In this document: in pieces, positions 36,178 to 45,555 of the stretch
Layout: every line of letters begins with the position of its first letter
How positions within the stretch are numbered: the first letter of the stretch is position 1
NCBI RefSeq assembly: GCF_030441895.1
Contig: NZ_JARJAS010000004.1
Length of the DNA: 64,000 bases
Source of the DNA: Enterococcus_D entomosocium
GTDB taxonomy: Bacteria > Bacillota > Bacilli > Lactobacillales > Enterococcaceae
Reading direction: 5' to 3' (one strand)
The notes under the pieces: model-generated
Seen by the model: the letters and a program-made list of their open reading frames with translations, nothing else
Databases searched by the model: none
What the model was told of the DNA's origin: nothing
Position numbers and translations under genes: made by a program

Positions 36178-38631
36178 ATGACAAAAGAACGATTGCGTGA
36201 TCTGTTAGAAACCAACGTGCACGAACTGTTTGCGATAGAGATCGATGAAGCATCACCGCAGGAATTGTTTCAGGCGCTAGCCAATGTCGTGAAGCAAATG
36301 TATTCAGAAGACTGGCGCCAGACCAGAAAAAATCTCTTGTTGGAGGATCAGAAACAAGCGTATTATTTTTCAATCGAATTTTTACCCGGCAAAATGTTAA
36401 AGAGTAATCTGTTAAATATGCAGCTGTTGGAGCAAGCGGAAGCCGTTTTTGAAGAGTTAGGGGTTTCACTTGACGATGTTGCAGAGACGGAAAAAGACAT
36501 GGCTTTAGGCAACGGGGGACTCGGTCGCTTAGCGTCTTGTTTTATGGATTCATTGGCTTCTTTAGGTTTGCCGGGAAATGGCAATGGGATCCGCTATCGC
36601 TACGGATTATTTAAACAAAAATTTATTGACGGTCATCAAGTAGAGTTGCCCGATGACTGGTTGCGTTCGGGGAATGTTTGGGAAGTCCGCAAAGAAAGCA
36701 AGGCGGTGCCTATTCGTTTCGGGGGCCATGTCTATCTCGTTAACGGAGAGGACGGGAAATTAGCCCCAGTTTATGAAGGTGGCTTTACCTGGCGGGCGGT
36801 TCCTTATGATACAGCAATGGTTGGCTACCAAAATCACCATCTCAATACCTTGCGTTTATGGAGTGTTGAGGTTCCTGCCGAAGATGAGGCGCACTACGCG
36901 ACACTAGAATCGCGGCAAGCATTGGAAAATCTGACAGCGGTCTTGTATCCCGATGATTCCAATGAGACAGGCAAACGGACCCGGCTGATGCAAGAATACT
37001 TTTTTGTGTCTGCAGGGATCCAAAGTATCGTCCGTTATTATAAAAAATTGAATTTACCTTTAGCCATGATGAGTGAACGAGTAGCGATCCACATCAATGA
37101 TACGCACCCAGCCCTTTGCGTCCCAGAACTGATGCGCATTTTAGTTGATGAAGAAGGTCTTGCTTGGGAACAAGCGTGGTCGATCACCGTGAAAGTCATG
37201 AGTTATACGAACCATACGATCATGGCGGAAGCCTTAGAAAAATGGCCCGTGCGCATGATTGAAGAAGTTTTGCCGAGAATGGATCAGATCATCAAAGAAA
37301 TTGATCGCCGTTTTGTGGAAACGATGCAAGGGGTCCATCCGCAAGCCTTACTGGAACGGACGCGAATCATTATTGATGATCAAGTCCATATGGCACATCT
37401 CGCGATCATCGGCAGCCACAGTGTCAATGGCGTAGCCAAGCTCCATTCTGATTTACTAAAATCAGTGGTACTCCATGACTTTTATCTTATTTATCCTGCC
37501 CGTTTCAACAATAAGACCAACGGCATCGCGCAACGGCGTTGGCTTCAGCTAGCCAATCAACCGTTAGCCAAAGTATTGGATCAGTCCATCGGTACAAGCT
37601 GGCGCAATGATCCATTAGACCTGCAACTACTCAAAAACTATTATGAGGACGAAACTGTTCTCCAACAAATTGCCGACGCAAAAATGAGTAACAAGCGTGC
37701 ACTGGCACAGTACATTCAAAAAGCAACGGGCATCACAGTAGATCCGACGGCAATATTTGATGTGCAGATCAAGCGTCTGCATGCATACAAACGACAATTA
37801 CTAAATCTTATGCATATTCTAAAGCTCTACTTTGAGGTCAAAGACGAACCAACTGCTGCGTTTCATCCAAGAGTCTTTCTCTTTGGTGCCAAAGCCGCAC
37901 CAAGCTATCACTACGCAAAATCGATCATTAAAGTCATCAATGAAGTGGCGAATCTGATCAATCATGATGAAACCATCAATGATAAAATCAAGGTTGTTTT
38001 TTTAGAAAATTACAACGTTTCTTTAGCAGAAAAAATTATCCCAGCAGCGGATGTCAGTGAACAAATATCATTGGCCTCCAAAGAAGCTTCAGGGACAAGT
38101 AATATGAAGTTGATGCTAAATGGGGCAGTAACGATCGCCACTTTAGATGGTGCCAATATTGAGATTCGAGATGCAATCGGTGATGAAAACATCGCGATCT
38201 TTGGGCTAACCGAAGAAGAAGTGTATCAGTATTACGCCCAGCGTAATTATTCTGCCTATGCGTATTATGAGTCAGATCCACTACTACAACGTGTAGTCAA
38301 TGCCTTTATTGACGGGACAATCCCCAATATCCAAGTAGAAGGACGCGAGATTTTTGATTCACTTTTGAAATACAATGATGAGTACTTTTTATTAAGAGAT
38401 TTCCACGCCTATTGTGATGCACAGCATCGGGTGGATATTGCTTATCAAGATACTCATCGCTGGCAAAAAATCAGTCTAATGAATATTGCGAATGCTGGGA
38501 AGTTTTCGGCGGATGAAACGGTGCGAAATTATGCAGCAGATATTTGGCAGATCGATCCATTATTTGCCCATATCAAAGAACCAAATGCGGCAAGCTTGAC
38601 GGAGTCAGTGCCTCCAAGGGGAGACAATTGA
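36178..38631 (+). CDS. glgP: Glycogen phosphorylase
   Basis: This 817-residue GT35 enzyme releases glucose-1-phosphate from glycogen using pyridoxal phosphate. The cofactor region EASGTSNMKLMLNGA contains the Schiff-base lysine, and GNGGLGRLASCF is conserved near the N-terminus. The ATG follows AAAGGAG. It is last in the glg cluster, separated from glgA by a hairpin with a T-run. No debranching enzyme gene lies in the window. Confidence 0.97.
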   Translation: MTKERLRDLLETNVHELFAIEIDEASPQELFQALANVVKQMYSEDWRQTRKNLLLEDQKQAYYFSIEFLPGKMLKSNLLNMQLLEQAEAVFEELGVSLDDVAETEKDMALGNGGLGRLASCFMDSLASLGLPGNGNGIRYRYGLFKQKFIDGHQVELPDDWLRSGNVWEVRKESKAVPIRFGGHVYLVNGEDGKLAPVYEGGFTWRAVPYDTAMVGYQNHHLNTLRLWSVEVPAEDEAHYATLESRQALENLTAVLYPDDSNETGKRTRLMQEYFFVSAGIQSIVRYYKKLNLPLAMMSERVAIHINDTHPALCVPELMRILVDEEGLAWEQAWSITVKVMSYTNHTIMAEALEKWPVRMIEEVLPRMDQIIKEIDRRFVETMQGVHPQALLERTRIIIDDQVHMAHLAIIGSHSVNGVAKLHSDLLKSVVLHDFYLIYPARFNNKTNGIAQRRWLQLANQPLAKVLDQSIGTSWRNDPLDLQLLKNYYEDETVLQQIADAKMSNKRALAQYIQKATGITVDPTAIFDVQIKRLHAYKRQLLNLMHILKLYFEVKDEPTAAFHPRVFLFGAKAAPSYHYAKSIIKVINEVANLINHDETINDKIKVVFLENYNVSLAEKIIPAADVSEQISLASKEASGTSNMKLMLNGAVTIATLDGANIEIRDAIGDENIAIFGLTEEEVYQYYAQRNYSAYAYYESDPLLQRVVNAFIDGTIPNIQVEGREIFDSLLKYNDEYFLLRDFHAYCDAQHRVDIAYQDTHRWQKISLMNIANAGKFSADETVRNYAADIWQIDPLFAHIKEPNAASLTESVPPRGDN

Positions 38632-38662
38632 AGCGACTTCGGTTGAAATGGCGCAGTCTTTC

Positions 38663-38691
38663 GTGAAATTCTCTTTTATTTGTGGTATGAT
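38663..38691 (+). promoter_or_regulatory. Candidate promoter of the unknown gene at 38722
   Basis: GTGAAA (38663-38668), a 17-nt spacer and TATGAT (38686-38691) with a TGG extension. Confidence 0.5.
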
Positions 38692-38721
38692 GAAAAAAAT
38701 GCATGTAAGAGGATGAGTACA

Positions 38722-39474
38722 GTGGCAAATTATTTAGATGTGAAACGAAAACACTTCCGTTTTCCTGCTTATGATGATACAGACGGTGTGAAGCTTCAAT
38801 CCGAGCATCGCCCCGCATTCAGTAAAGCAGATGATTGGATTTTAACCGAAATCAAAGATCCCGTGAGTCATTCTCACAAGGAAGAAAATCAATCTTTGCA
38901 GCGTAAAGTGCAGTCCAGCCAACGCGATCGAGGGCACAATGTTCGTCAAAAAGAAGAGCTTGCCAATCACCGTGCCAACTTGCCTCAGTACGGAAAACGT
39001 CCGGTGAAAGAGCAGATGCCGACAGGAAAAACCAATTTTTTTGGCAAAGAAGCGAACCATTCTTCTTATCAAGTGACTAGTAAGAAGGAAAAAGCTGAGG
39101 TTCCTGTTTCTTCGAAAAAAGAATATTCGGGACGCTCTTACTTCGTGCCTAAATATATTCCTGCATCAATTATTCCAGATGAGCAAAAACCTGAAATTAC
39201 GCCGAACGATTTGATGGATGCAATGGCAAAAAAACAAGAAAGTTATTTGTTATTTGATACTGAACCAGCAGCTTATCAAGTCAAAGAAGAAAGCGATCCA
39301 ACCGTCAAAAAATTCAATCGCCACCCCTCTGTTGGGATGACACGCAGCGAGTTTCGGGCCAACAATAAAAAAAATGGTGAGAAAAAACGGTCCGTTTTAG
39401 ATCGATCATTAAAAGGAATGATTGAAGACGATCAACAAGAAGAATCTTCAAATGGCTATTTTCGTTCTAAATAG
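38722..39474 (+). CDS. Uncharacterised hydrophilic, probably disordered protein
   Basis: This 250-residue cytoplasmic protein is very rich in K, E, Q, S and R with few hydrophobic stretches. A short order-promoting segment lies near residues 136-160 (YFVPKYIPASIIPDEQKP) and a conserved-looking C-terminal part near residues 200-235. GTG 38722 is chosen because AAGAGGA lies 9 nt upstream; ATG 38713 sits almost on that site. I do not recognise the family. The layout of disordered linkers around short motifs suggests an interaction or scaffold protein, but this is only inference. Confidence 0.65.
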   Translation: MANYLDVKRKHFRFPAYDDTDGVKLQSEHRPAFSKADDWILTEIKDPVSHSHKEENQSLQRKVQSSQRDRGHNVRQKEELANHRANLPQYGKRPVKEQMPTGKTNFFGKEANHSSYQVTSKKEKAEVPVSSKKEYSGRSYFVPKYIPASIIPDEQKPEITPNDLMDAMAKKQESYLLFDTEPAAYQVKEESDPTVKKFNRHPSVGMTRSEFRANNKKNGEKKRSVLDRSLKGMIEDDQQEESSNGYFRSK

Positions 39475-39884
39475 TAGAGACAGTTACTCTTAATAGAAGT
39501 AGTCCTTTGAGCATAACGATGAATGATTTCAGCTAGATGGCGAACATCTAGCTGTTTTTTTTTGTGTGCTGAAACTGCCGATTTCACAAAATACTTAGTC
39601 GAATTACATTTTTCACCGACTGAGGAATATTCTGATTTTACTAAGCAATAGCGTGGGCTATAGAATAAAGTGAAACGATCAAAACCATCGTTATTTATAA
39701 TGTTTGTTATTTTAATTGGCGATTTCTTTTGTCATTTAAAATCGATGGCAGGATTGTGGTTTTCTGATCAGCCGTAATTGAAAAAAGGAAGCAAGCGTCC
39801 TGATGGTTATAGCTGCTCTTTGGGAAGGACTGATCCATGATCGATTTCAAGTGAAAGATACGCTGAAAGGTGGGGCATCAACAA
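39475..39884. other. 410-bp intergenic region before the WxL gene
   Basis: It begins with the terminator at 39530-39563. A TATAAT at 39696-39701 is preceded by a dyad AACGAT-N7-ATCGTT (39674-39679/39687-39692), where a repressor or activator could act, but no good -35 box is present. I see no gene in the rest; a 73-codon frame from 39803 runs into the WxL gene in another frame and is not credible. Confidence 0.45.
39530..39563 (+). terminator. Intrinsic terminator
   Basis: A perfect 10-bp stem CAGCTAGATG/CATCTAGCTG (39530-39539/39545-39554) is followed by nine T. Confidence 0.92.
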
Positions 39885-42884
39885 ATGAACAAGAAAAAGA
39901 GAAAGGTATATTTCACCATCATTATTGGCTTACTTGGAGGACTCTACTTTTTTTCAACCATGAGTGTGTTTTCTTCAAACATTTTCTTTGCTGCACAGCT
40001 GGAGGAAGAAACGGTTGCGAGTGACCCATTCGAACCGATACGAGAGAAAGAGGCTGAGGGAAAAGTTGCCATTTATTTTGATGAATCAACGAAAGCCGGG
40101 ACTGTAGGAGACATGTTACTAGTTGCGTTTCATACGGGCCGTCCCATTAGTGAAATAGCGATCCGGTTGCCGCAATCTGCGGTTTTTGTTGAAGAGGAGT
40201 TGCCAAAGGGAGTCAAAATTACGTCAACCACTGAAGAGAATGGTTGGAAACTAACGACTGATATCCCTAGAAGTGATTTTTTGGTTCCATTGGTAGTTGA
40301 TACAGCAGGGACGTTTCCATTTGAAGTAGCAGAATCAATGATAATACTTGAAATAAAGGAAGCACGGGAGACAAACCCTACGGATACACAAGAGGATGCG
40401 CTAACCGATTCGAGTGACTCCACTGATCAATTCGATCAAGAGGACAGAGAGGATCAATTACCAAAAGAGAAGGAAATAGAAAGCCAGATTCCTGACGAAT
40501 CAGAGTCAGATCCTGGCAATCTATATCTGTTAGGCGACGACGTAAAAAAGAGAGGGGTTGCTAACTGGGTCGAATTTATGGCTGCAATGGTCGATCCGAC
40601 GGTCAATTATATTTATTTGACAGCCAGTTTTCAAACGAACGATAATCCTCGTTTAGGCATTACGGGAATTGACGGCTGGAGCAGCAGCGCCAATCCTAAT
40701 GGCGGATTAGCCTATGTTTATATCAATGCCTCGAGAGTTTCAAGAACGTTAATCATCGATGGTCTCGACACCTTTCAGATGGATCTTAGAGCCGTAGCGA
40801 TCTGTTTTCGCGATTCCAGTGTCAATCCTGATTCCCCATGGGACATTACCTTGCAAAATTTGGAACTCTACCATGGAAACTTTTGGGGGGCAATTGAATA
40901 TCATGATTTGAACATGTCAAATCAGCAGCGTTCAATCATTCGGTACCACAATCTCAACCATACTGGCAATCAGTTGTTTTACGGTTTGCACTCTCGAGCC
41001 AGCTTTTCTGGACATTCGGTTTCACACCAAACGCCTAGATATACATCAGACTTCAATGCTTCTTGGATGATTCACTCGAACACCCAAGCGAATTTTGAAA
41101 TCAACCAAATCGAGCTTCGTGAGGGAGCAAACGTCGAAATGTCGACGATCAGCTCAGGAAATCTTGATTTTTATAATACGAATGCGCGTCTCATACTAGG
41201 GAATAATGCCCGACTATCATTAAATGCCAACGGTTCAGCTGGCGAAGCAGGCGGTGCCAATATTCGCTTTGTCGCTGGCAATGGACGCATTGAGTTAGGA
41301 AAAGGTGCGGAATTGGCATTAAATACACAAAACAACAGTCCGGCAGTCATCACATCAGGCACGCCCCATGATATTCGCTTAATGGAAAAAAGTCGCTTGT
41401 CAGTTACTGCTACAAACCGAACGTTGTACAGTCATATTTTCTGGTTAAGTGCCAATACGCATGTCACCTTAGAAGACAGCAGCACCTTAGAGGTTGAAGC
41501 AACAAATCAAAATACAACCGCAAATATCTTCCACTTCTCTGGCACGACTGGCAATCTCAACGTGGGCAAAGATGCTACCTTAGATATTCGTTCAGACAGC
41601 CCACAAGCTGTCCAACGGCTACTTTTCTTTACCGGTGCTAACAATCCCGCAAGATTGACGATCGACGATGCCAAGCGTGTCAATTTGCAAAGAACCCGCG
41701 CCATAACGACCACCACAAATGGTCTAATTGAAGGGGGAGGAATCACTGCAAAGAATCAGGCGATTCGCCAGTGGCGGCATGGAAATACAGGAGATCCATC
41801 TGATTTTCAGTGGCAACCGATTCTGTCCATGACTGCGGCGATTTCCGGAACCAACACCAATGTGACCAATGTATCTTCACTGAATGAGGAAACAAGTCGA
41901 GGGTTTGCCTCGCAGTTTGCTTCTCGTTCACAACGTCTATTATTTGAGAGAATCCCAGACATCACGGTGACCATCGATCCTTTGACAGAAGATAGAACCT
42001 TACCTAATGCCTATACGATTTCGGGAACCGCCAATCCTGGTAGCTACCTTCGATTTCAAAGAGAGGGGCTGATGCCAGAACCGACGCTTGAAACGCCAGT
42101 CGATAGTGCCGGCAATAGCGAGTACTTTCACACACAAGCGGGTGAAAATGGGCACTATTTACTTGATCTATCTGATTTAGAACCTTTCCAGTATTTTACA
42201 CAAGGTGAGGTGGTCACCGCTCAGGCATTTCTTGATGGTAAATGGGCAGAAGCATCAACCACTGTGGAACCCATTGGTGACGTTGACCCAAAAGATCCCC
42301 TTGATCCTGATCAACCGATTCTACCTGAAAATCCACCATTGATACCAGAAAATCGCGGGTTTATCAGTATAGACTTTGTTTCACAATTCGATTTTGGTAC
42401 AGTACCGATTCGCTCGTCGACAAGCCGCTATCCGGCGCGTCCGCAACGAATTTCTTCAGTGGATGATCATGAATCAACCGAACGACCAAACTATATTCAG
42501 GTTTCCGATCGTCGATTTCTCCCAAATGGCTGGACCTTGAGTGCCCGATTATCTGAGGAAGGGTTCGTAAGCACGGCTGCGTTTAAGCACTATTTAAAAG
42601 GAGCGAGTGTGCATTTGAATAATATTGAAATGGTCACCTCTAAAGAAAATCGCTCTGAAGCACCAGACTACGTTGAAGCAATTGAGCTAGGACCGCAGAA
42701 CCAAGTGATTGCACGTGCCAATGAAAATCAAGGGACGGGTACTTGGATTCAACGCTATGGAAACGAGCATACCATGCAAAAAAGTGTCGAGCTGGAAATC
42801 CCTATTGGCGCGAGGCCGCAAGCAACAAGTTATCAAGGAACCCTTCGTTGGGAGCTGAGTTTCGTACCTGGTGCTGACGAATAA
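39885..42884 (+). CDS. Large WxL-domain surface protein
   Basis: This 999-residue exported protein begins with a basic, hydrophobic signal segment (KKKRKVYFTIIIGLLGG). An acidic linker (residues about 145-200) and a long central region of short beta-strand repeats rich in N, S and T follow. Those repeats suggest a beta-helix (for example SISSGNLDFYNTNARLILG). After a Pro/Asp-rich spacer (DPKDPLDPDQPILPENPP) comes a C-terminal WxL domain, with GWTLSARL near nt 42525 and a distal LRWELSFVP near the end. WxL domains bind peptidoglycan non-covalently. No DUF916 partner or short WxL protein lies beside it, which is unusual. The ATG at 39885 follows AAAGGTGGGG. Adhesion or glycan binding is likely but unproven. 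Confidence 0.85.
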   Translation: MNKKKRKVYFTIIIGLLGGLYFFSTMSVFSSNIFFAAQLEEETVASDPFEPIREKEAEGKVAIYFDESTKAGTVGDMLLVAFHTGRPISEIAIRLPQSAVFVEEELPKGVKITSTTEENGWKLTTDIPRSDFLVPLVVDTAGTFPFEVAESMIILEIKEARETNPTDTQEDALTDSSDSTDQFDQEDREDQLPKEKEIESQIPDESESDPGNLYLLGDDVKKRGVANWVEFMAAMVDPTVNYIYLTASFQTNDNPRLGITGIDGWSSSANPNGGLAYVYINASRVSRTLIIDGLDTFQMDLRAVAICFRDSSVNPDSPWDITLQNLELYHGNFWGAIEYHDLNMSNQQRSIIRYHNLNHTGNQLFYGLHSRASFSGHSVSHQTPRYTSDFNASWMIHSNTQANFEINQIELREGANVEMSTISSGNLDFYNTNARLILGNNARLSLNANGSAGEAGGANIRFVAGNGRIELGKGAELALNTQNNSPAVITSGTPHDIRLMEKSRLSVTATNRTLYSHIFWLSANTHVTLEDSSTLEVEATNQNTTANIFHFSGTTGNLNVGKDATLDIRSDSPQAVQRLLFFTGANNPARLTIDDAKRVNLQRTRAITTTTNGLIEGGGITAKNQAIRQWRHGNTGDPSDFQWQPILSMTAAISGTNTNVTNVSSLNEETSRGFASQFASRSQRLLFERIPDITVTIDPLTEDRTLPNAYTISGTANPGSYLRFQREGLMPEPTLETPVDSAGNSEYFHTQAGENGHYLLDLSDLEPFQYFTQGEVVTAQAFLDGKWAEASTTVEPIGDVDPKDPLDPDQPILPENPPLIPENRGFISIDFVSQFDFGTVPIRSSTSRYPARPQRISSVDDHESTERPNYIQVSDRRFLPNGWTLSARLSEEGFVSTAAFKHYLKGASVHLNNIEMVTSKENRSEAPDYVEAIELGPQNQVIARANENQGTGTWIQRYGNEHTMQKSVELEIPIGARPQATSYQGTLRWELSFVPGADE

Positions 42885-43246
42885 CCCCTTGGAAAACAAG
42901 TAAGCATGTTCTGCAATCGTGAATATGATCGAACACTGTAAAAGTTGCTCAGACAAAAAGAAGTCCAGTTGCCATTGGACTTCTTTTTTGTCTGAAACAG
43001 ACGAGCGGTGGTTTAAACTGCTTTTCCCACTTTGGTGGATATGCTTTTCGATCAATAGAAGAGAGTGAAACCACAGGCAATGGACCAATGAGCAAAATCA
43101 TGACATGGTAGTGATCAATGAAATCACTTAAGCACTATATCTTCCCCAGTATAAATTTTATTTAGCTATTTTAGTAATTAAATCCTGCTCAAATATTTTA
43201 ATTTTCTCTTGCCTTTTGATATGCTAAGAACAAGGGGGAATCAAAG
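42885..43246. other. 362-bp intergenic region
   Basis: It contains a strong terminator (42949-42995), then about 250 nt with no gene that I can support. A small dyad AGTGAT-N7-ATCACT is at 43110-43128. A TATGCT box at 43220-43225 could serve the next gene, but its -35 region is poor. Confidence 0.45.
42949..42995 (+). terminator. Intrinsic terminator after the WxL gene
   Basis: TCAGACAAAAAGAAGTCCA (42949-42967) pairs with its near-complement at 42976-42995. The 3' arm includes a TTTTTT run. Confidence 0.88.
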
Positions 43247-43816
43247 ATGGAAGTTGATCTACAAATGCTGGCGATGATTTTCTTTATCAATCTCGCCTAT
43301 GTCACATTGAACACACTGCGATTTTTATTGACAATGAAAGGGTATCGCGTGATTGCCCCATTAGTGAGTATGATCGAAATCACGATCTATATTTTAGGCT
43401 TATCTATGGTATTGGATCGTTTGGATAACCCGCTGAATCTCTTATTCTATGCATTAGGTTATGCTGCAGGAGTCAGTATTGGTATCAAAATCGAAGATAA
43501 GCTGGCTCTGGGCTATACAATGGTCACAGTGATCCTACCTAGTAATACGGATGAGGAAAAAAGTTTGCCTAAGATCTTACGACAAGAAGGCTACGGAGTT
43601 ACACAAAGTTATGGAGAAGGCTTAGAAGGGCCACGACTGATTTTAGAGATTCTTTCCCAAAGAAAAAGTGAGAAAAAGCTCTATCAAACCATCAAAGCGG
43701 TGGAAGAACGAGCGTTTATCATCAGCTATGAACCCAAGTATATTTCGGGCGGTTTTTGGACCAAAAAAATCAGCCGTAGAGAGGCGAAGTTGAAAAAGCA
43801 AGCACCTGTTGATTGA
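43247..43816 (+). CDS. UPF0316 family membrane protein (DUF5698/DUF2179)
   Basis: This 189-residue protein has three N-terminal hydrophobic helices (residues about 5-95). A small soluble C-terminal domain (residues about 100-175) follows, with the DUF2179-type pattern ending in ISYEPKYISGGFW. This is the UPF0316 layout (YebE-like). The function is unknown. The ATG follows AAGGGGGAA. The next gene, a CDF transporter, begins 82 nt later on the same strand. Confidence 0.85.
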   Translation: MEVDLQMLAMIFFINLAYVTLNTLRFLLTMKGYRVIAPLVSMIEITIYILGLSMVLDRLDNPLNLLFYALGYAAGVSIGIKIEDKLALGYTMVTVILPSNTDEEKSLPKILRQEGYGVTQSYGEGLEGPRLILEILSQRKSEKKLYQTIKAVEERAFIISYEPKYISGGFWTKKISRREAKLKKQAPVD

Positions 43817-43898
43817 GGAACTAGAGGCAGCTTGATCCATTCGTGAAGAATAGTTGCATAATAAGCAGGGAGTTTATTGATGAGAGGAAGCGTAAGGT

Positions 43899-44858
43899 GT
43901 GGAAAAGAAAGCAAATGGTATGATGGCGGTCATCGCTGCCCTGATCTCAAATATTTTGGTGGCTATTAGTAAGTTTGTCGGTTATGCACTAAGTGGCAGT
44001 GCAGCCATGTTGAATGAAAGCATTCATAGTGTCGTGGATTGTAGCAATCAAATCTTTTTATTGATCGGGGATAAACGGGCAACAAAGGGCCAAAGTGAAC
44101 TGCATCAGTTTGGAGAAGGTCGGGCGAAATATTTTTTTAGCACGATCGTTGCGATGATGCTCTTCTTTGGTGGGGGCGCACTCGGTGTGATGGAAGCGGT
44201 AGAAAAGCTGCTGCATCCTGCCCATGAAGTTGGTAACGCTTGGTTGGTGATCGCTATTTTGATTTTCGGGATGATCGTTGAAGGAAGTTCGTTGTGGATC
44301 GCGATCAAGGAGATCCGCGAACTGAATGTGGAACGTCAACCAATCTATCGTTTTTTGAAAGAAAGTCGGCATAGTGAGATTCTGATCATTTTCACAGAAG
44401 ACTTTTGTGCAATGATCGGCCTAATGATCGCACTATTTGGTACGATTTTAACCATGATTACGGGTAACGCATTTTTTGATGCCTTCAGTGGTTTATTGAT
44501 TGGTCTTTTATTGATGGTAGCAGCCATTTTCTTAGCCCGCGAATTTTACAGTCTACTGATTGGCGAAAGTGTCACAAAACGGGATCTAGCAGTGATCAAA
44601 AGAGCATTTGAACGGCCAGATGTTGATCGCTTGATTGATGTTAAAACGGTGCATTTAGGACCATCAGAAATTTTGATTGCGGCAAAAGTTGATATTGCCT
44701 CGAAACAAGAAGAGGTCGGCTATGAGATCATTAATGAGATTGAAGCCGAAATTCGACACCAGATGGCAGATAAAAAAGTCTATATTTATATTGAGACAGA
44801 TGAGTATGACCCTCACTATATGGAGAAACGCCGTAAACTTGTGCGACCTTCCCACTGA
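43899..44858 (+). CDS. Cation diffusion facilitator family transporter
   Basis: This 319-residue protein has about six membrane helices and a C-terminal cytoplasmic domain. Helix 2 carries NESIHSVVD (HxxxD metal site). Helix 5 has FTEDFCAMIG, with E-D in place of the usual HxxxD, a pattern I associate with the ZnT9-like branch. It probably exports or moves a divalent metal (Zn, Mn or similar), with the ion uncertain. Start is GTG 43899 after GAGAGGAAG. It lies between UPF0316 and efp. Confidence 0.85.
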   Translation: MEKKANGMMAVIAALISNILVAISKFVGYALSGSAAMLNESIHSVVDCSNQIFLLIGDKRATKGQSELHQFGEGRAKYFFSTIVAMMLFFGGGALGVMEAVEKLLHPAHEVGNAWLVIAILIFGMIVEGSSLWIAIKEIRELNVERQPIYRFLKESRHSEILIIFTEDFCAMIGLMIALFGTILTMITGNAFFDAFSGLLIGLLLMVAAIFLAREFYSLLIGESVTKRDLAVIKRAFERPDVDRLIDVKTVHLGPSEILIAAKVDIASKQEEVGYEIINEIEAEIRHQMADKKVYIYIETDEYDPHYMEKRRKLVRPSH

Positions 44859-44884
44859 TTTAGCTAGAATAAAGCAGCTTTTTT

Positions 44885-44893
44885 TGATACAAT
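44885..44893 (+). promoter_or_regulatory. Candidate extended -10 promoter of efp
   Basis: TACAAT at 44888-44893 is preceded by TGA, an extended -10 element. No clear -35 box is seen. Confidence 0.45.
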
Positions 44894-44932
44894 AGACAAG
44901 GATTATCACATAGTGAAGGAGATTTCAAAATT

Positions 44933-45493
44933 ATGATCAATGCAAGTGACTTAAGAGCTGGAATGACATTCGTTCAAGACGGCAAACTTATCAAAGTATT
45001 AGATGCTAGCCATCACAAACCAGGTAAGGGAAATACGGTTATGCGTATGAAATTACGGGACGTTCGGACTGGTTCGACTTATGATACAACCTTCCGTCCA
45101 GAAGAAAAATTTGAAAAAGCGCATATTGATACGAAAGCTGTACAATATCTATACACAATGGATGATACAGCATTCTTCATGGATCTGGAAACCTATGAAC
45201 AATATGAAATTCCAGTTGAAGTGGTAGAAGAAGAAATGAAATTTATTCTTGAAAACATGGAAGTAAAAATCCAATTCTTCGGCAGCGAAGTAATCGGCGT
45301 TCAACTACCATCAAGCGTAATCTTAAAGGTTGTTGAAACACAGCCGTCGATCAAAGGGGCGACTGTGACTGGTTCAGGCAAGCCAGCAACGATGGAAACT
45401 GGCTTAGTTGTCAATGTTCCTGACTTTGTTGAAGAAGGCGAAATGCTAGAAATCAATACAGCTGAAGGTACCTACTTAAAACGTGCGAAATAA
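44933..45493 (+). CDS. efp: Translation elongation factor P
   Basis: This 186-residue three-domain protein binds ribosomes stalled at polyproline and stimulates peptide-bond formation. The tip loop HKPGKGN places K32 at the position that is 5-aminopentanol-modified in B. subtilis EF-P. The ATG follows GAAGGAG. A terminator follows, which also serves the converging clcF gene. The window contains a polyproline-poor set of genes, so no local link is apparent. Confidence 0.98.
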   Translation: MINASDLRAGMTFVQDGKLIKVLDASHHKPGKGNTVMRMKLRDVRTGSTYDTTFRPEEKFEKAHIDTKAVQYLYTMDDTAFFMDLETYEQYEIPVEVVEEEMKFILENMEVKIQFFGSEVIGVQLPSSVILKVVETQPSIKGATVTGSGKPATMETGLVVNVPDFVEEGEMLEINTAEGTYLKRAK

Positions 45494-45495
45494 GA

Positions 45496-45525
45496 AAAAA
45501 ACCGCGACTTGTTCGCGGTTTTTTC
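45496..45525. terminator. Bidirectional terminator between efp and clcF
   Basis: AAAAAACCGCG (45496-45506) pairs with CGCGGTTTTTT (45514-45524). T-runs on both strands let it end efp and the leftward clcF. Confidence 0.88.
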
Positions 45526-45555
45526 TTTTGCTCTGGAGGAGGGATCAAAAGTGAA

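Noticed and set aside
39803..40024. 73-codon frame upstream of and overlapping the WxL gene
   Set aside because: It overlaps the WxL signal peptide in another frame and lacks a ribosome binding site.
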